This document shows positions 1 to 13,810 of a stretch of 64,000 nucleotides of DNA, one piece after another. Source of the stretch: Tillus elongatus. Its lineage: Eukaryota; Arthropoda; Insecta; Coleoptera; Cleridae. Each line of letters starts with the position of its first letter. Within the stretch, counting starts at the first letter, position 1. Under the pieces are notes generated by a model. That model made no database searches. It saw nothing but the letters and a program-made list of their open reading frames with translations, and had not been told where the DNA came from. A program made the translations under genes and the position numbers. The DNA lies in NCBI GenBank assembly GCA_964006375.1, contig OZ023262.1, positions 48,723,025 to 48,787,024 of the forward strand, in the 5' to 3' direction.

Positions 1-445
1 AATGTAGTCAGTCATAAACCCACAAAATCCAGGTATATGTACTATTGAGTGGGATCCGCGAATATGCGTTGTCCGAGTTAGTTAGACGTTATGCAATCTG
101 TCAATTTAATGTTACAGTTATTGCATTTTTGTCAAAAAAGGTTATCATTGTTGATAAGCCATAATGTCACTTTAGTATAATCTGGACGGTCACCGAGTTC
201 ACGAAGCGCCAACAGTTGAATAGTGTGTCAGCGTATGCGTTCACCAGTCCAGTAGTGCTTCCACTGTAAATCCACTGTTGTCAACTTGCCAAAGTGGAAT
301 GACAGATAAACCTCACAAAATAGTGCTTGAAGTCAACAGTGCATGCATCAGTCTTTAACCGCTGTATCCGTAGTCAGCAGATGAAACATAGCTGTTGGCG
401 CTTGGTGAACTCCGCTATTGTTGAACAATTAATCAACGAATATTA
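1..445. other. AT-rich stretch, no gene seen
   Basis: No coding signal or known element is seen. One imperfect inverted pair is present: about 190-215 (gttcacgaagcgccaacag) and about 390-413 (ctgttggcgcttggtgaac), some 175 bp apart. It may be the subterminal part of an unrecognised DNA element. Confidence 0.4.
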
Positions 446-772
446 ATATTCTTATTCTTTGATTTCCAATTTTAGAAACATATTATACAATCATTTACTA
501 TTTAACCTCAAAACAGAACTGTCAACCATGATAAATAAACAAAACATGTTACTATTCTTTAGTTTCCAATTTTAAAAGCTTAATATAGGTACAAGTTATT
601 ATATCTATTTCAATGACAATCATTTACTACTTAACCTCAAAACAGTACTGTCAAATCATAGTAAATAAACAAAACACGTTATTATTCTTTTATTGCAATT
701 TTAAAAGCAATATACAATCATTTACTTAAAAGCAAAACAGAACTGTCATAATAAATAAACAAAACACACTAT
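446..772. repeat. Degenerate tandem repeat, three units
   Basis: Three diverged units at about 446-549, 550-681 and 682-772. Each runs in order: attctt, ttccaattttaaaagc, acaatcatttact, aaaacagaactgtca, aataaacaaaacac. The middle unit carries an insertion of about 25 bp. Confidence 0.75.
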
Positions 773-959
773 CCCATCTGATTTTTACTTCAAGTAGCAG
801 ATATAAAGCATCCTTATTTTCCCCTCTCACTTTTAGACTAGATATTTTTGAACATTTTAAGAGTTCGCGCATCCGAATATACCCGAAGGCGGTCATTAGG
901 GTGGCATCGCCACAGTTCGGGTGTGAACGTTCGTTGCACGTTAGGATGTTGTGGCGATC

Positions 960-3540
<2,581 letters not shown>

Positions 3541-3660
3541 TATCTATCCGGATGCAAAAGGTTTTCAAGAGAATTCGCTACCATAACGCACTTGCTGCAC
3601 CCAGAATTCAAATACAGTCGCATTTGTATGAAAGTTGGTTACCACGACGCATTTATCAAT
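3541..3660 (-). repeat. Family A inverted-repeat fragment
   Basis: Contains attcgctaccataacgcac (about 3,573) and a second diverged ggttaccacgacgca (about 3,637). The first is the family A subterminal inverted repeat; no further family A sequence is attached. Confidence 0.6.
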
Positions 3661-3670
3661 CATTCCAAGT

Positions 3671-3986
3671 TTTTTTTTAACGTCGGCCTATTTCCGCGAC
3701 TATGGCCAATCGCCGACACCAAGGAGCAGTTTCACATATCTATCCTGGAAATTTTGCCGTACCCCTGCCTTTCTATAAGGAGAGTAGGGATCTTTAACGT
3801 GCCCAACATGGCATGGACACGGGGCCGACGGCTTTACGCCCTCTCCGAAGGGTGGAACGTGCGGACCTTCAACTTGCTCAAATACAATGTCAGAACTTCG
3901 CTTGATGTTAATGTATTACAGTTTGTACTGAAAAAGTAAAAGGGAAACCCTGCGAATCGAACCCAGTACGCTTCGGTTCCGAGGCA
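3671..3986 (-). mobile_element. tRNA-derived SINE, body part (split copy)
   Basis: Same family as 14,470-14,807. The body phrase ccgcgactatggccaatc is followed by the tRNA-like head read on the minus strand, with its B box in the form gaatcgaaccc. The copy stops inside the head at gttccgaggca and resumes at 5,375, because a Jockey-like element inserted there. Confidence 0.8.
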
Positions 3987-4145
3987 CAACTTCAACTTCA
4001 ATAAACTTTATTTATATCACTTATAATATTTACAATGTAATGTACAATAATTAGAATGTATTACAATGCACCAGCGAGTTATTAAATCGTTCTTACAAAG
4101 TATGTTTAATAATATAAGTACAAGGTTTTGTTTACATTTGTGTTT

Positions 4146-4172
4146 TTTGTTTGTTTGTTTGTTTGTTTGTTT
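4146..4172. repeat. (GTTT)n microsatellite
   Basis: About seven gttt units within the 3' UTR of the Jockey-like fragment. Confidence 0.9.
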
Positions 4173-4374
4173 ATGTACAAACTTCCACAGAGGAGATAAA
4201 CTTATAGATAGGATTTAACAAAATAACAGGAAAAATACGACTAACAAAAACCTACTTTATAAAAAAAAGGTAAGATGCTTACTGGCACCATTGCTGACAA
4301 TTTTTGCTCATCTAAACTAACCTACCCTCCACCTTGAGCTCGATCTCAACGACGACAGTGATTTTTGAAAAATC

Positions 4375-4465
4375 ATCCGCCGCCGGTGAGGCTCGAACCG
4401 TCGACCCCCGAGTCCGTATTGGAAAGTCTGAATCGACTTTCCCGCACGGCCACGGAGGCGCTAAC
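4375..4465 (-). mobile_element. Second SINE/tRNA-like sequence, long variable arm
   Basis: On the minus strand it starts gcctccgtggccgtgcggg (A-box-like), has an 8-bp anticodon-type stem ggaaagtc/gactttcc, and ends with ggttcgagcc (B box). Length and variable arm resemble a type II tRNA (Ser/Leu). It sits inside the 3' UTR of the Jockey-like copy, so a SINE head or tRNA pseudogene is more likely than a functional gene. Confidence 0.55.
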
Positions 4466-5374
4466 CTACTTTATAAATCTAGTTTTAATATTGTGACAAT
4501 GTATTGGTTTACTAAATTAATATTATACAGACACACGTATACATATATCTAAATTATACATATAGAATGTTTACAATTGTTATAAAATTACCTAAATCCT
4601 AACTACACTTAACATTATCAACGGGATGCTTATGCCTCATTTTTAACAAATTCTTTTCTGTAGTGTATTCAAAATTATTATTTAACGGTGGTATGTTTCT
4701 TGGTAGAATTTCATATTTTCGTAAGGGAGTCTATGTTTCTTTATAAAAGGTAAATTGTTTAACCTATAAGTAGGTAGTGAGTAAAGGAAATCATTATGGG
4801 AGAGTTATGTGCTATAAAATTTATTTGATGTTTCATTAATTTGATTGCCACGCCACTATATTAATATTTGACAATGCAGGTCTTTGATTTTGTCATATCT
4901 ATTTTTGTTGAGGACTAATCACAAAGACTTATTTTGATATCTCTGTAGCTTGAGTACGTGAGTTTTTGACGCACTGCACCAGACGGCTGCAGCGTAAGTC
5001 AATATGGGTCTGATTATGGTTTTATACAATAATAATTTATTTTCAGCCGTAACTTTACTGTTTCTGTGCATAAGGGACTAAAGTAACCTAAGTGCTCCGT
5101 GAGCCTTGTGGAGTAAATTTTGAATATGAAATTTATATGTAAAACCTCTGTCAAGTGCAACACTTAAGTATCTTACCTTTTGATTCAATGTGATTATTTG
5201 CTGGTTAATTTTTAAAGGTTGAAATATTTTTGTGTTTTTAATTTTTTTTTGGGTAAAAACCATAGCTTCGCATTAAGAAGGATTTACATTAATTTTCCAA
5301 AGATTAAAATATCTTTCCAGAAGGTTAAGATGAATCTGAACTTGTTTATCTGCAACTATTGGACTGAAAGAGTT

Positions 5375-5410
5375 GTTCAGAGGCAGACGTGCTTACCCCT
5401 GGACCACCGA
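5375..5410 (-). mobile_element. tRNA-derived SINE, remaining head
   Basis: The sequence gttcagaggcagacgtgctt followed by accccTGgaccaccgag completes the SINE head interrupted at 3,986. Confidence 0.75.
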
Positions 5411-5935
5411 GTCTCCGATTACAGGTTCAGCTCAGTATTTAATCATTCGTTAGGTATGTTACATTAACATCTATCTAATTATCACACATGTTTTTTATAG
5501 GTTCAATCCGTATAACAGGACACTATCTTCTTAATTGTTCTGGGCCTATGTGATTAATTATTGGTATCTATACAAAAAACTACCGTCGGCGCGTCGTAAA
5601 CCATCCACGTATTCAGTGTTTTCGTGTATACGGAGTTGATTTATCGATGTCGCAAATAATGCAGAGTGTTTCATGGCACAAGGGAACAGAGAATCCGGTC
5701 GTTCACCATAACTGATGGATGAGATGTTTCTAATTAATGTATAGAATTGGAGTGCAGGATGAGGCCCTTTTGCTCGTTAGCCGCCGTGTGTTGTGTGTTG
5801 TTGATCCATCATTAGATGTGTTATACAGTACCGTACAACAACCCTACCGCCACCTTTTCAGTGGAATCTTCACGCTCAATGATGGACACTCGTGACGAAC
5901 ATTACTGGTATCTCTTATAAGTCTTAATATAGTAG
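5411..5935. other. No recognised gene
   Basis: Mixed composition, no known element recognised. Contains agtgtttcatggcac (about 5,662), possibly a mariner-type end, without a convincing partner. Confidence 0.3.
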
Positions 5936-5955
5936 GTTGTGACATTTCAGAGCAA

Positions 5956-6252
5956 TTGTGTTGCCGTTTTGATCGGTTTTATGTTACTATCGAAATATTT
6001 TTTTCTCTAAAAGGATTGGTTGATATGACTTTCGTGCTCGGAGAATGCTATATAAATGGTTTACTCGCAAGAAGAATGTTTTATCAGCATTTCCCTGCCA
6101 GATGTCAACCGAAAGCAGAAGAATGTCATTGTTTATTAGAACGGTTTGTAACAGTAACGTTTGGAACAGCTGTATGTAAGGTTGGGTGGTTTCGACTAGT
6201 GAAGCATTTTATTGAAGGAATTATATTTAAAACAGTGTGGCGTCCTAATTAA
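5956..6252 (+). pseudogene. DDE_3 transposase N-terminal (HTH) fragment
   Basis: The 98-codon frame contains MTFVLGECYINGLLARRMF, then HFPAR and LLERF. This matches the first HTH of the same transposase type as at 1,455-2,894 and 17,277-17,645 (pattern: hydrophobic-GEC-x-N, A-R-x-x-Y, FP-x-R, L-x-x-R). No catalytic domain follows; family A sequence begins within 70 bp, so only the 5' part remains. Recognition rests on this one domain. Confidence 0.55.
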
Positions 6253-6315
6253 AAATTGTTGTAATCATTAAGATCCGGTAAAATGCTCATGTTACTCTTC
6301 ACTTTTTCAGAGCAT

Positions 6316-6452
6316 TTGTTTTAGTGAATTTTCTTTAAAACATTCACTAATGAGGAGATCTCGACTTTTGAATTTTGAAAAAAATTCTTCAAATGAGCGC
6401 GAACTAGGCGCCCTAGAACCCATATCCAGCGTCAGTTTCAATTGTTATATGT

Positions 6453-6460
<8 letters not shown>
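6316..6460 (-). mobile_element. Family A copy 1, right block
   Basis: Minus-strand right block with terminal hairpin (arms around 6,322 and 6,344) and the conserved tctcctcattagtgaat phrase. It leads into the AT array at 6,461. The rest of this copy is at 8,600-9,706, beyond an inserted MITE. Confidence 0.75.

Positions 6461-6531
<71 letters not shown>
6461..6531. repeat. (AT)n microsatellite
   Basis: AT array of family A copy 1; a MITE begins right after it. Confidence 0.98.
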
Positions 6532-6534
<3 letters not shown>

Positions 6535-6781
6535 GGCTTTCATTAATTCCTGAACCCCACATGACAGCTTAAGTGAGGCAACCCGGCATACACGGTTGTA
6601 CAACCTGAATTAATGAAATCCCTAAGATGCCAGTGTTGTCTCATATTTCCTTTGGGGTTTTATAAAAAATATAAACATTATAATAAGGTGAAACAGTAAA
6701 TGTATTTATTATTTAGTATTTTTAACAGCAAGTCTGTTCATGTATGGTTTACTGTTATTGATTGTTAAAAAGTAAATTAAA

Positions 6782-7851
6782 AAAACTCTGGACGCAGCAA
6801 GTGCGTTATGGTAGTGAATTCTCATAAAACTATTTTTTAATAGCAATAATGTGTGTTTTTTTAAGAAAGCATAGTAAAAACAATGTGCCATGTTTCATCA
6901 AAATAACTGTATTGTTTGAAAATGTACAAAAATTTCCGAAAGTAAACTTAAAGTGTTCCCGAAAAAACTCGTTTCTTGGTCAACCTTATAGGTTAATAGC
7001 AATGAGCTATTCAAATATGAAGGATTTGATCAAAATTCGCTACCATAACGCACTTACTGCGTCTAGAATTTTTTTTCTTACAAACATGCATTATATTTCG
7101 ATGGAAAATGCAAAAATGCAATAACATAAGGCGTGTTTGATAAAAAAAAAAGAAAATTTGTATCACCAACGACTTATGGGCCACCCTGTGATTGTAGAAA
7201 TAATTTTTTAAGATGTAGCTCAAGACACCCTATAATTAATATATACAATTTTTTTTTTTCATATCTTGTATAATAACAGATATATTGAGCTTTATTGATT
7301 TTTTTACGAAAATTCTACAAAAATTATATACCATTAAACGATAAACTCTATAGCCAAGCGTCAGAGAAAGGGTCTATTTGAAAAGAATTTTCTGGAAACA
7401 TTTTATTAAAATGAAGGACAATGACGGTTGAAACTAAGACTTCAGGGTTTGTAAAACATCCTTCTTGAGACATTTGATTTCCATAGTCCGTATTAGATTC
7501 AAGTTCTTTGCCTAAATGTTTCCAATTTTGACGTTTAAATCGCAACTTTGACGTTTTGTGAAAAACCCCAATTTATTTTTCTTTAAATGCCTATCACTTT
7601 TTTGTCTTTTGACCTACAGAGCTAAATTTTGGTATGTAGCTTACCTATAAGGATGTAAACCCGCGTAACAAATTTGGTTGCCCTTACTTTGTTAACTCCG
7701 GAGATATAATTTTTTTTCGAAAGAAAACCCAAAATTTTCCGGAAAAACCTGGACAGATTTTCCTGGCTAACGAACTTATCCAAGCCATTTGCAAAATTCA
7801 TTCACCAAATTTAATCAAAATCGGCCCATTATTTTTTTAGTTATCGGTGTG

Positions 7852-7937
<86 letters not shown>

Positions 7938-8058
7938 TTTAACTGACCCCGGATATGTGTTCTGGGGGGCCTAATTAGCGCTCATTTGAAGAAATTTTTC
8001 CAAAATTCAAAAGTCGGGATCTCCTCATTAGTGAATTTTTTTTAAGAAAATTCACTAA
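6782..8058 (+). mobile_element. Family A copy 2, nearly complete
   Basis: Starts ctctggacgcagcaagtgcg, with the partner inverted repeat at about 7,033-7,066. The interior has caacgacttatgggcca, cagagaaagggtctattt and tttccggaaaaacctgg. Then come gttatcggtgtgatac, (AT)n and the right block. The terminal hairpin has arms at 8,028-8,039 and 8,047-8,058. This is the best-delimited copy because both flanks match the uninterrupted MITE at 49 kb. Confidence 0.8.
7856..7934. repeat. (AT)n microsatellite
   Basis: Internal array of family A copy 2. Confidence 0.98.
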
Positions 8059-8599
8059 AAATAAAATATTACTTTTATTTTGTAAAGATACCAAATTTTG
8101 TAATGTACGTAAACAAATTGAGGTCCGATTATTTAAACTTCTAATTTACGGTTTTATGAATGTGTATTGTGGAACATTGAACAAATATGTACGTGTTTTG
8201 GGCAGATTTGGTAGGGCTTCGTTCCATGCGATGTTGAATATCGTCAACAACATAACCTTAATATACATACACTTTTAACTTACGTAAAAACGGAATGAAA
8301 ATCTAAGTTTTGATAAAAACTGTTTATTTTTATTGTCCAACAGATAGAAAATTATTTGAAGAAGGTAAACACTGGTCGAACTTGGAAAATGCACAATAAA
8401 AATACAAAATAACCGTCAAAATGGAATTGAGCGCCAATGGACTGAACTGTTAATTGTCAATTGATTTAGTAACTTTAGGGTCCCTAGTCTAGTGGTTTTT
8501 TTGGTTACTTTTTGACTGCCAACTCATAAAATCATATTCCACGTAAGAGAGAGACAGAATCCGGTCACGTGGGGTTCGGGAATTAATGAAAGCCCTGTA

Positions 8600-9706
8600 T
8601 ATGTATCACACCGATAACTCAAAAAATAATGGGCCGATTATGATCAAATTTTCTAAATGCCTTCCTTTTACAAGTATCTTAAATAAGTTCGTTAGCCAGG
8701 AAAATGGACTCAGGGTTTCCCGGAAAATTTTGTGTTTTCTTTCGGAAAAAAATTATATCTCCGGAAGTAGGAAAGAAAGGGCAACCAAATTTCGTGCGCG
8801 TGTTTGCATTATAAAGAGTCAACCACGCACCACAACTTACGTCAAAAAGTTTAAAGACAAAAAGTTACTGGCATTTAAAAAAAAATTGGGTTTTCCTCAA
8901 AACGTCAAAGTTGCTATTTGAAACGTCAAAATTAGTAATATTTAGGCAAATAATACGGATTATGTAAAGAAAATGCCCCAAGAAGCGTGTTCTGCAAACT
9001 CTTAGGTTTATGCTTCAACCGTCATTGTCTTTTATTTTACAAAATTTTTTCCAGAAATGTCATTTTCAATAGACCCTTTCTCTGATGCTTTGGCGGTAGT
9101 TTTAGTTAAGTTTGCAGTTTAACGGTCTATAATTTTTAGTTATTTTTCGTTAAAATTCGTTAATGAGGAGACCGCGTCTTTTGCATTTTAAAAAGCTTTC
9201 TTCAAATGAACACAAACTAAGCCCCCTAGAATCCATATCCGGGTTTAGTTTGAGTTTTTATCTGTTTACTTATATACAGGGTGTCGAATTTCTACGATAA
9301 AGCTCAATATAATTGTTATTATACAAGATACGAGAAACGCTGTATACGTTGATTATGGGGTGCCTTGAGCTGCATCTTATAAAATTATTTTGACGCTCAC
9401 AGCATGGCCCATAAGTTGTTGGTGGTAGCTACAATTTTTTTTCAAACACCTTTATATTATTGCATTTTTACATTTTTTAACGAAATATGATGCATGTTTG
9501 TGAGAAAAAATGGATACGCAGTAAGTGCGTTTTGGTAGCGAATTTTCACTAAATGCTTCAAATTTCAATAACTCTGCGATTAACCTAAAGTTTGTTGGCT
9601 AGGGAACCAGTTTTCTCGGAAACATTATATATTTATTTTCGAAAAATTCTTGTACATTTTCAACCAATAAGTTATTTTCATAAAATATGGTACATTGTTT
9701 CTACTA
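8600..9706 (-). mobile_element. Family A copy 1, left part
   Basis: Begins tatgtatcacaccgataactc, the complement of the phrase that precedes the AT array. It runs through the interior to the inverted repeat at about 9,507-9,545 and part of the left block. Inside, 9,140-9,300 is a second hairpin/right-block-like segment ending tatacagggtgtcgaatttc, absent from copies 2 and 5. Confidence 0.75.
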
Positions 9707-10136
9707 TTTATTGATGATTTCATTTTAAGTAGCGGAAAATTTGGTACTCACAGTTGGTAAATTCGTTTTGTGTAAAATGGTTTTTATATTTGTATAAACA
9801 CATGGTAGCTAGCACTTGCATGTCTCTTTTAATCCATTGCCCTGATTTAATTTAATACCTGTTTGTGTCACTTTAAATGGGGATGCACATTGCTGCGCAT
9901 ATTTAGTTTAATTGGTTTGCATTTATACATTGTTGGAATGGGTTAACACTTTATATGAGAAACTATGGCATGACTTCTTTGTACTTTGGACTGTATTGTG
10001 TGGCAAAAACATTGTATTGGTAGAGTATTTATTTTCTGCAGCTAACCTCCCGAGATGTTTACATGAAATGTCATATCCAGATATTGATAAGCACATAAGG
10101 ATGGAAAATATATTGCTACTGGAAATATTAAAAGTC
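9707..10136. other. Unassigned sequence with an 87-codon frame
   Basis: A plus-strand frame from 9,912 runs 264 bp and ends inside the family A inverted repeat at 10,175. I recognise no domain, and its end in a repeat argues against a gene. Confidence 0.25.
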
Positions 10137-10441
10137 TGGACGCAGCAAGTGCGTTATGGTAGTGAATTTCCATAAAAATGTATTTAATAACAAATATGTA
10201 TTTTTTTTAAAGAAGGCAGGCATGAAATTTGGTTATCAGTATAACCTATATAATAGAAACAATGTCCCATATTTCATCAATATGACCGTATTGTTTGAAA
10301 ATGTACAAAAAATGTTCCGAAAATAAACTTAAAATGTTCCCGAAAAAACTGGTTCCTGGCCAACGAACGTTAGGTTAACAGCAAGTTGAGCTAATGAAAT
10401 TTGAAACTTTAACGATAATTCGCTACAGTAACGCACTAGGT
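10137..10441 (+). mobile_element. Family A left block (copy 3, 5' part)
   Basis: Inverted repeats ggacgcagcaagtgcgttat (10,140) and gtaacgcactaggtgcgtcc (about 10,421) enclose the block with ttggttatcagtataacc and aaacaatgtcccat. Confidence 0.75.
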
Positions 10442-10900
10442 GCGTCCAGTAAAAATTGGAATCGGTTGCAGAAAAGACAAAGCAGTTGTGAAGCCATTGG
10501 AAAATCTAGGGCTGTATTAAGTATGGGACAGTTTCACTAAGTTAGGGCAATAACAAACAACCAGATGCGTGCTATTCAAATTGAATTAAATCTTAAAAGT
10601 TTTCATCTCGCCCTAATTGAATTTGTCATACAAAAACTCGCTAAAAAATTCGTCGGAATTACACAATCTGATCAGATAACGGTAAAATGAAATAAAAGAT
10701 TTAAAAAATTAAAAAAAAGTGAGGTCATTAACTGGGATTAGAATCATTAACTGAGATTAGAACGCGTGCTATAGGGGTCCATTGTGAAATCTAACCTGTT
10801 CCCTTCACCGCTAGGCTATTGACGACGCAGGAGCTCTATCTACTAACAGGTATATACCCTTGTGTATCAATTTTATAACGTCTTGATTATTTACACCACA
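10442..10900. other. No recognised gene
   Basis: AT-rich, interrupting the family A order. It holds a short direct duplication, (gag)tcattaactgggattaga near 10,724-10,762. No coding signal. Confidence 0.35.
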
Positions 10901-11350
10901 CAATATTTGTTTAAAATGGATTTTTTTCTCATATTTTAACGAAATGAAGGAAATGACGGCTGAGACAAAGATCTAGGAGTTTGTTAGTCATTTCGAGCCG
11001 TATTTTAACTCACAAAGCGCTAATGCGTACTAACGTACGACTACCAGAATTATCAAATTTGACGTTTCAACTTTTTTTAATCAGAGGCTTGTAATTTATT
11101 TGTCTTTTAACCTAGAGATCTGAATTTGGGCACAAAGGATACTCTTTATGACAGAAACCAGCGTGTCAAATTTGGTTACCATAGCTTTTTAATTTTCGGA
11201 GATATGAATTTTTTTCGAAAGAAAATCCACAATTTTCCCGGAAAACCTTGTCCGAATCTCCTGGCTAACGAACTTATCCAAGCCATTTACAAAAAGAAGG
11301 TACTCACCAAATTTGATCAAAATCGGCCCATTATTTTTTGAGTTATCGGT

Positions 11351-11353
<3 letters not shown>

Positions 11354-11424
<71 letters not shown>
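11354..11424. repeat. (AT)n microsatellite
   Basis: Array of family A copy 3, running into the (CATA)n tract. Confidence 0.98.
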
Positions 11425-11430
<6 letters not shown>

Positions 11431-11550
11431 TACATACATACATACATACATACATACATACATACATACATACATACATACATACATACATACATACATA
11501 CATACATACATACATACATACATACATACATACATACATACATACATACA
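11431..11550. repeat. (CATA)n microsatellite
   Basis: About thirty cata/taca units; a transition from the AT array through catatatacata. Confidence 0.97.
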
Positions 11551-11760
11551 AGCAGACATGTGTTCTAGGGGGTGTAATTAGCGCTCATTTGAAGAAATTT
11601 TATCAAAACTCCGAAGTCTGTGCCAGACTGGCACAGACCTCGGAAATGGGTTTAAAACGGCCTAGTTCGCGAGCATTCTGAGAAATTTTGTCAAAATCAA
11701 AAGTCGCTGTCTCCTCGTTACCGAATGTTTTCTACGCAATTAGCTAAAAGAGCTGACTAG

Positions 11761-12302
11761 ATAATAGAATGTCTAAACTAGGTTTGGTAAGGAATTTTCC
11801 ACATTCTATAAGATTGTGTCTTTTTTAGTAACCTGGATTTTCCTACCATTTGCTTTAATAATCATTACACAGATTTGCCCTGATGGAAAAATTGCTTCGC
11901 ATAAGCTGAAATGTTTACGCGTAAACGGTTTTATCCTCGTTTCCGTAAAATGATTATATCCTTAGTAACAATTTGCTGTTGTTGCTGTTCTGGTAAAACA
12001 AATGAAACCGCCCTGCTGCAATTTATTGCAGAATCGCTCAACCCTAAGAACCTGTCCGCATTCCCACATACATGCCGCCGTTTTATTTATGTGAGGATTA
12101 CAGAATTACCGGGAGCAGTTCACGTCTGGAACCATTTACATTCGTGAAGTTTCGTGCATATGTGTAGGAAAGTCAGGCAGACACTATGTAGGAAGAGAAA
12201 AGGGTGAAAACTGGATAGAGGAACAAGAAAAAATGTATGTTGCGAGTTTTATGGAAACACTAATGGTGGGTCCACATTTTTCCAGGTACGTCCAGGTTTG
12301 CA

Positions 12303-12307
<5 letters not shown>
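11761..12307. other. No confident gene
   Basis: A 78-codon plus frame (11,911-12,147) has a short Cys cluster but no known domain. The stretch taggtttggtaaggaatttt recurs in diverged form near 43,180, so this is probably repeat sequence. Confidence 0.3.

Positions 12308-12370
<63 letters not shown>
12308..12370. repeat. (AT)n microsatellite
   Basis: 63 bp; not preceded by the family A phrase. Confidence 0.97.
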
Positions 12371-12373
<3 letters not shown>

Positions 12374-12540
12374 GTGGTTACTCGTTAAGGTCAACTACTT
12401 GGGAACTACTGCCTATTTGTTTTAGTTCATGAAAGGCAAACCCCAGTCCGAAAGATATAAATTTGTTCCATGTTGCTGCCCAAACGTTAGCCCTTTTTCG
12501 GCCCCCTGGATATGCAAGCAAAAAATTTATATGTCCATAA

Positions 12541-12735
12541 CTTAATTTTCCATACAGCTACAAGCTTAAAATTTGGTATGTGTTATAGTCTTGACAAATA
12601 AAATTTGTGTATTAAATTTGATCAAAATTAGTCAATTAATTCGAGTGAGTTTTCGTAGAAAAATTCACTAAAGAGGAATAGCGACTTGCGAATTTTAAAA
12701 AAATGTCCCATATTCAGGGTCAGTTTCAATGTTTA
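12541..12735 (+). repeat. Family A-like fragment
   Basis: aaatttgatcaaaattagtc, a gagtgagttttcgtagaaaa segment, and attcactaaagagga resemble parts of the interior and right block. Confidence 0.45.
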
Positions 12736-12747
12736 TATATTACACAT

Positions 12748-12772
12748 GCGCACGCGCGCGCGCATGCATACA
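12748..12772. repeat. Alternating purine-pyrimidine tract
   Basis: cacatgcgcacgcgcgcgcgcatgcata region; a candidate Z-forming stretch by composition. Confidence 0.7.
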
Positions 12773-13089
12773 CGCAAACAACATTGTCATAGTCCTGTTA
12801 GTTTCCGAGCTGCGGGAAAATATTGCATTTTCAGGTAACCCTTGTATTTTAGTTGTCTGACAACTTGTCAAAAAGGTAATAGCGATTCCTTTTAGAACTT
12901 TTTACATAGAATTGAGTGGCGTAGTTAGTTATCTGCTAGATACTACTGTTTTTGACACATTAACGCACGTTTGTTTTTTAAATTGGACACCTGAATATTT
13001 GTCAAAAAATTAATTTGCATTTTCACAAGCTTCACAAAAATATATAACATTATGAGTCTATTTTAACAAACAGTGAAAAAAATCCTAGT

Positions 13090-13370
13090 TTTCATAATTC
13101 TAAATCAAAATCTTGCAGTAGGCCATGCAAAAAAAATGCTGCATCTTATAATATAAAGCCGCGTGCCGATTTTGGTTGCCATTGCTTTGTGATTTCCGGA
13201 AATATAAAAACGTTTTGAAAAAAACCTACAATTTTCCGGAAAAACTAGTACGATTTTTCTGGCTAACAAACTTTTCCCTGCCACTTACAAAAGAAAGGTA
13301 CTCATCAAATTTTAGTAAAATCGGCGCATTATTTTTTGAGTTATCGGTGTGATACATACCTACATACATA

Positions 13371-13374
<4 letters not shown>
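13090..13374 (+). mobile_element. Family A copy 4, interior-to-AT fragment
   Basis: ttccggaaatataaa, ttttccggaaaaac, gctaacaaact and gagttatcggtgtgatac are in family order. The left block and right hairpin are missing. Confidence 0.7.

Positions 13375-13451
<77 letters not shown>
13375..13451. repeat. (AT)n microsatellite
   Basis: Array of family A copy 4; followed by tgtccagccggtaac rather than the right block. Confidence 0.98.
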
Positions 13452-13455
<4 letters not shown>

Positions 13456-13571
13456 AGCCGGTAACTTACACGAGACATATTTCAGGAACCACTCAACGTT
13501 TTTGCTGAAATTTTGCACATGTAACAAACGGAATGCCGTCTAGTTAAGCAGAATATGTTGACAGTTCTGCC

Positions 13572-13592
13572 ACTTCCGGTTAAACCGGAAGT
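13572..13592. repeat. Perfect short palindrome
   Basis: Arms ACTTCCGGTT and AACCGGAAGT around a single A. Confidence 0.9.
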
Positions 13593-13810
13593 TGACACAA
13601 TCTTTGTTATTTTAAATAGAATACCCACTTTCTTATCATTGCAATCGAAAGTCTATGAAATTTGAATGTGACTTTATATAACATACCATATGCCCAAATA
13701 TTACGGTTTTCTAGATTATTTTATGGAAAAAATGACAGTTGCAAACCCCTAAAACGATGAGCCCCCCAAATAGGCAATCACGAAATGCGTTATTTTGTGT
13801 TCTGGTGTTC

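Larger units (their letters stand above)
3987..5374 (-). pseudogene. Jockey-like LINE fragment (RT thumb and 3' UTR)
   Basis: The minus strand encodes the end of a reverse transcriptase between about 5,340 and 4,905, with a stop and frame break. Readable words are INQQIITLNQKVRYLSVALD, then SKVTAENKLLLYKTIIRPIL and TYAAAVWC. These are the YLGV-type and RP-I-L-TY thumb motifs of Jockey-clade ORF2. The catalytic core is absent, so the copy is 5'-truncated. The rest is 3' UTR with aataaa near its end. The flanks gttccgaggca (3,976-3,986) and gttcagaggca (5,375-5,385) form an 11-bp target duplication with one mismatch, inside a SINE. Confidence 0.8.
6532..8597. mobile_element. MITE-1 (TA-inserted), interrupted by family A copy 2
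   Basis: Left end cagggctttcattaattcc and right end ggaattaatgaaagccctg are inverted repeats. TA flanks both ends (6,530-6,531 and 8,598-8,599), as for Tc1/mariner-type elements. The second copy is at 49,001-49,817. Comparing them shows that 6,782-8,058 is an extra insertion, so the MITE proper is about 0.8 kb. No transposase is seen. Confidence 0.85.
10901..11760 (+). mobile_element. Family A copy 3, right part, with doubled right block
   Basis: Interior words and gttatcggtgtgatat lead into (AT)n then (CATA)n. The right block appears twice: attagcgctcatttgaag (11,577) and a second 'cctagttcgcgagcat' version (about 11,662). Between them is a 23-bp near-perfect palindrome. Confidence 0.7.

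Noticed and set aside
11189..11559. Frames with MYVC/THTYI repeats
   Set aside because: Translation of the (CATA)n tract.
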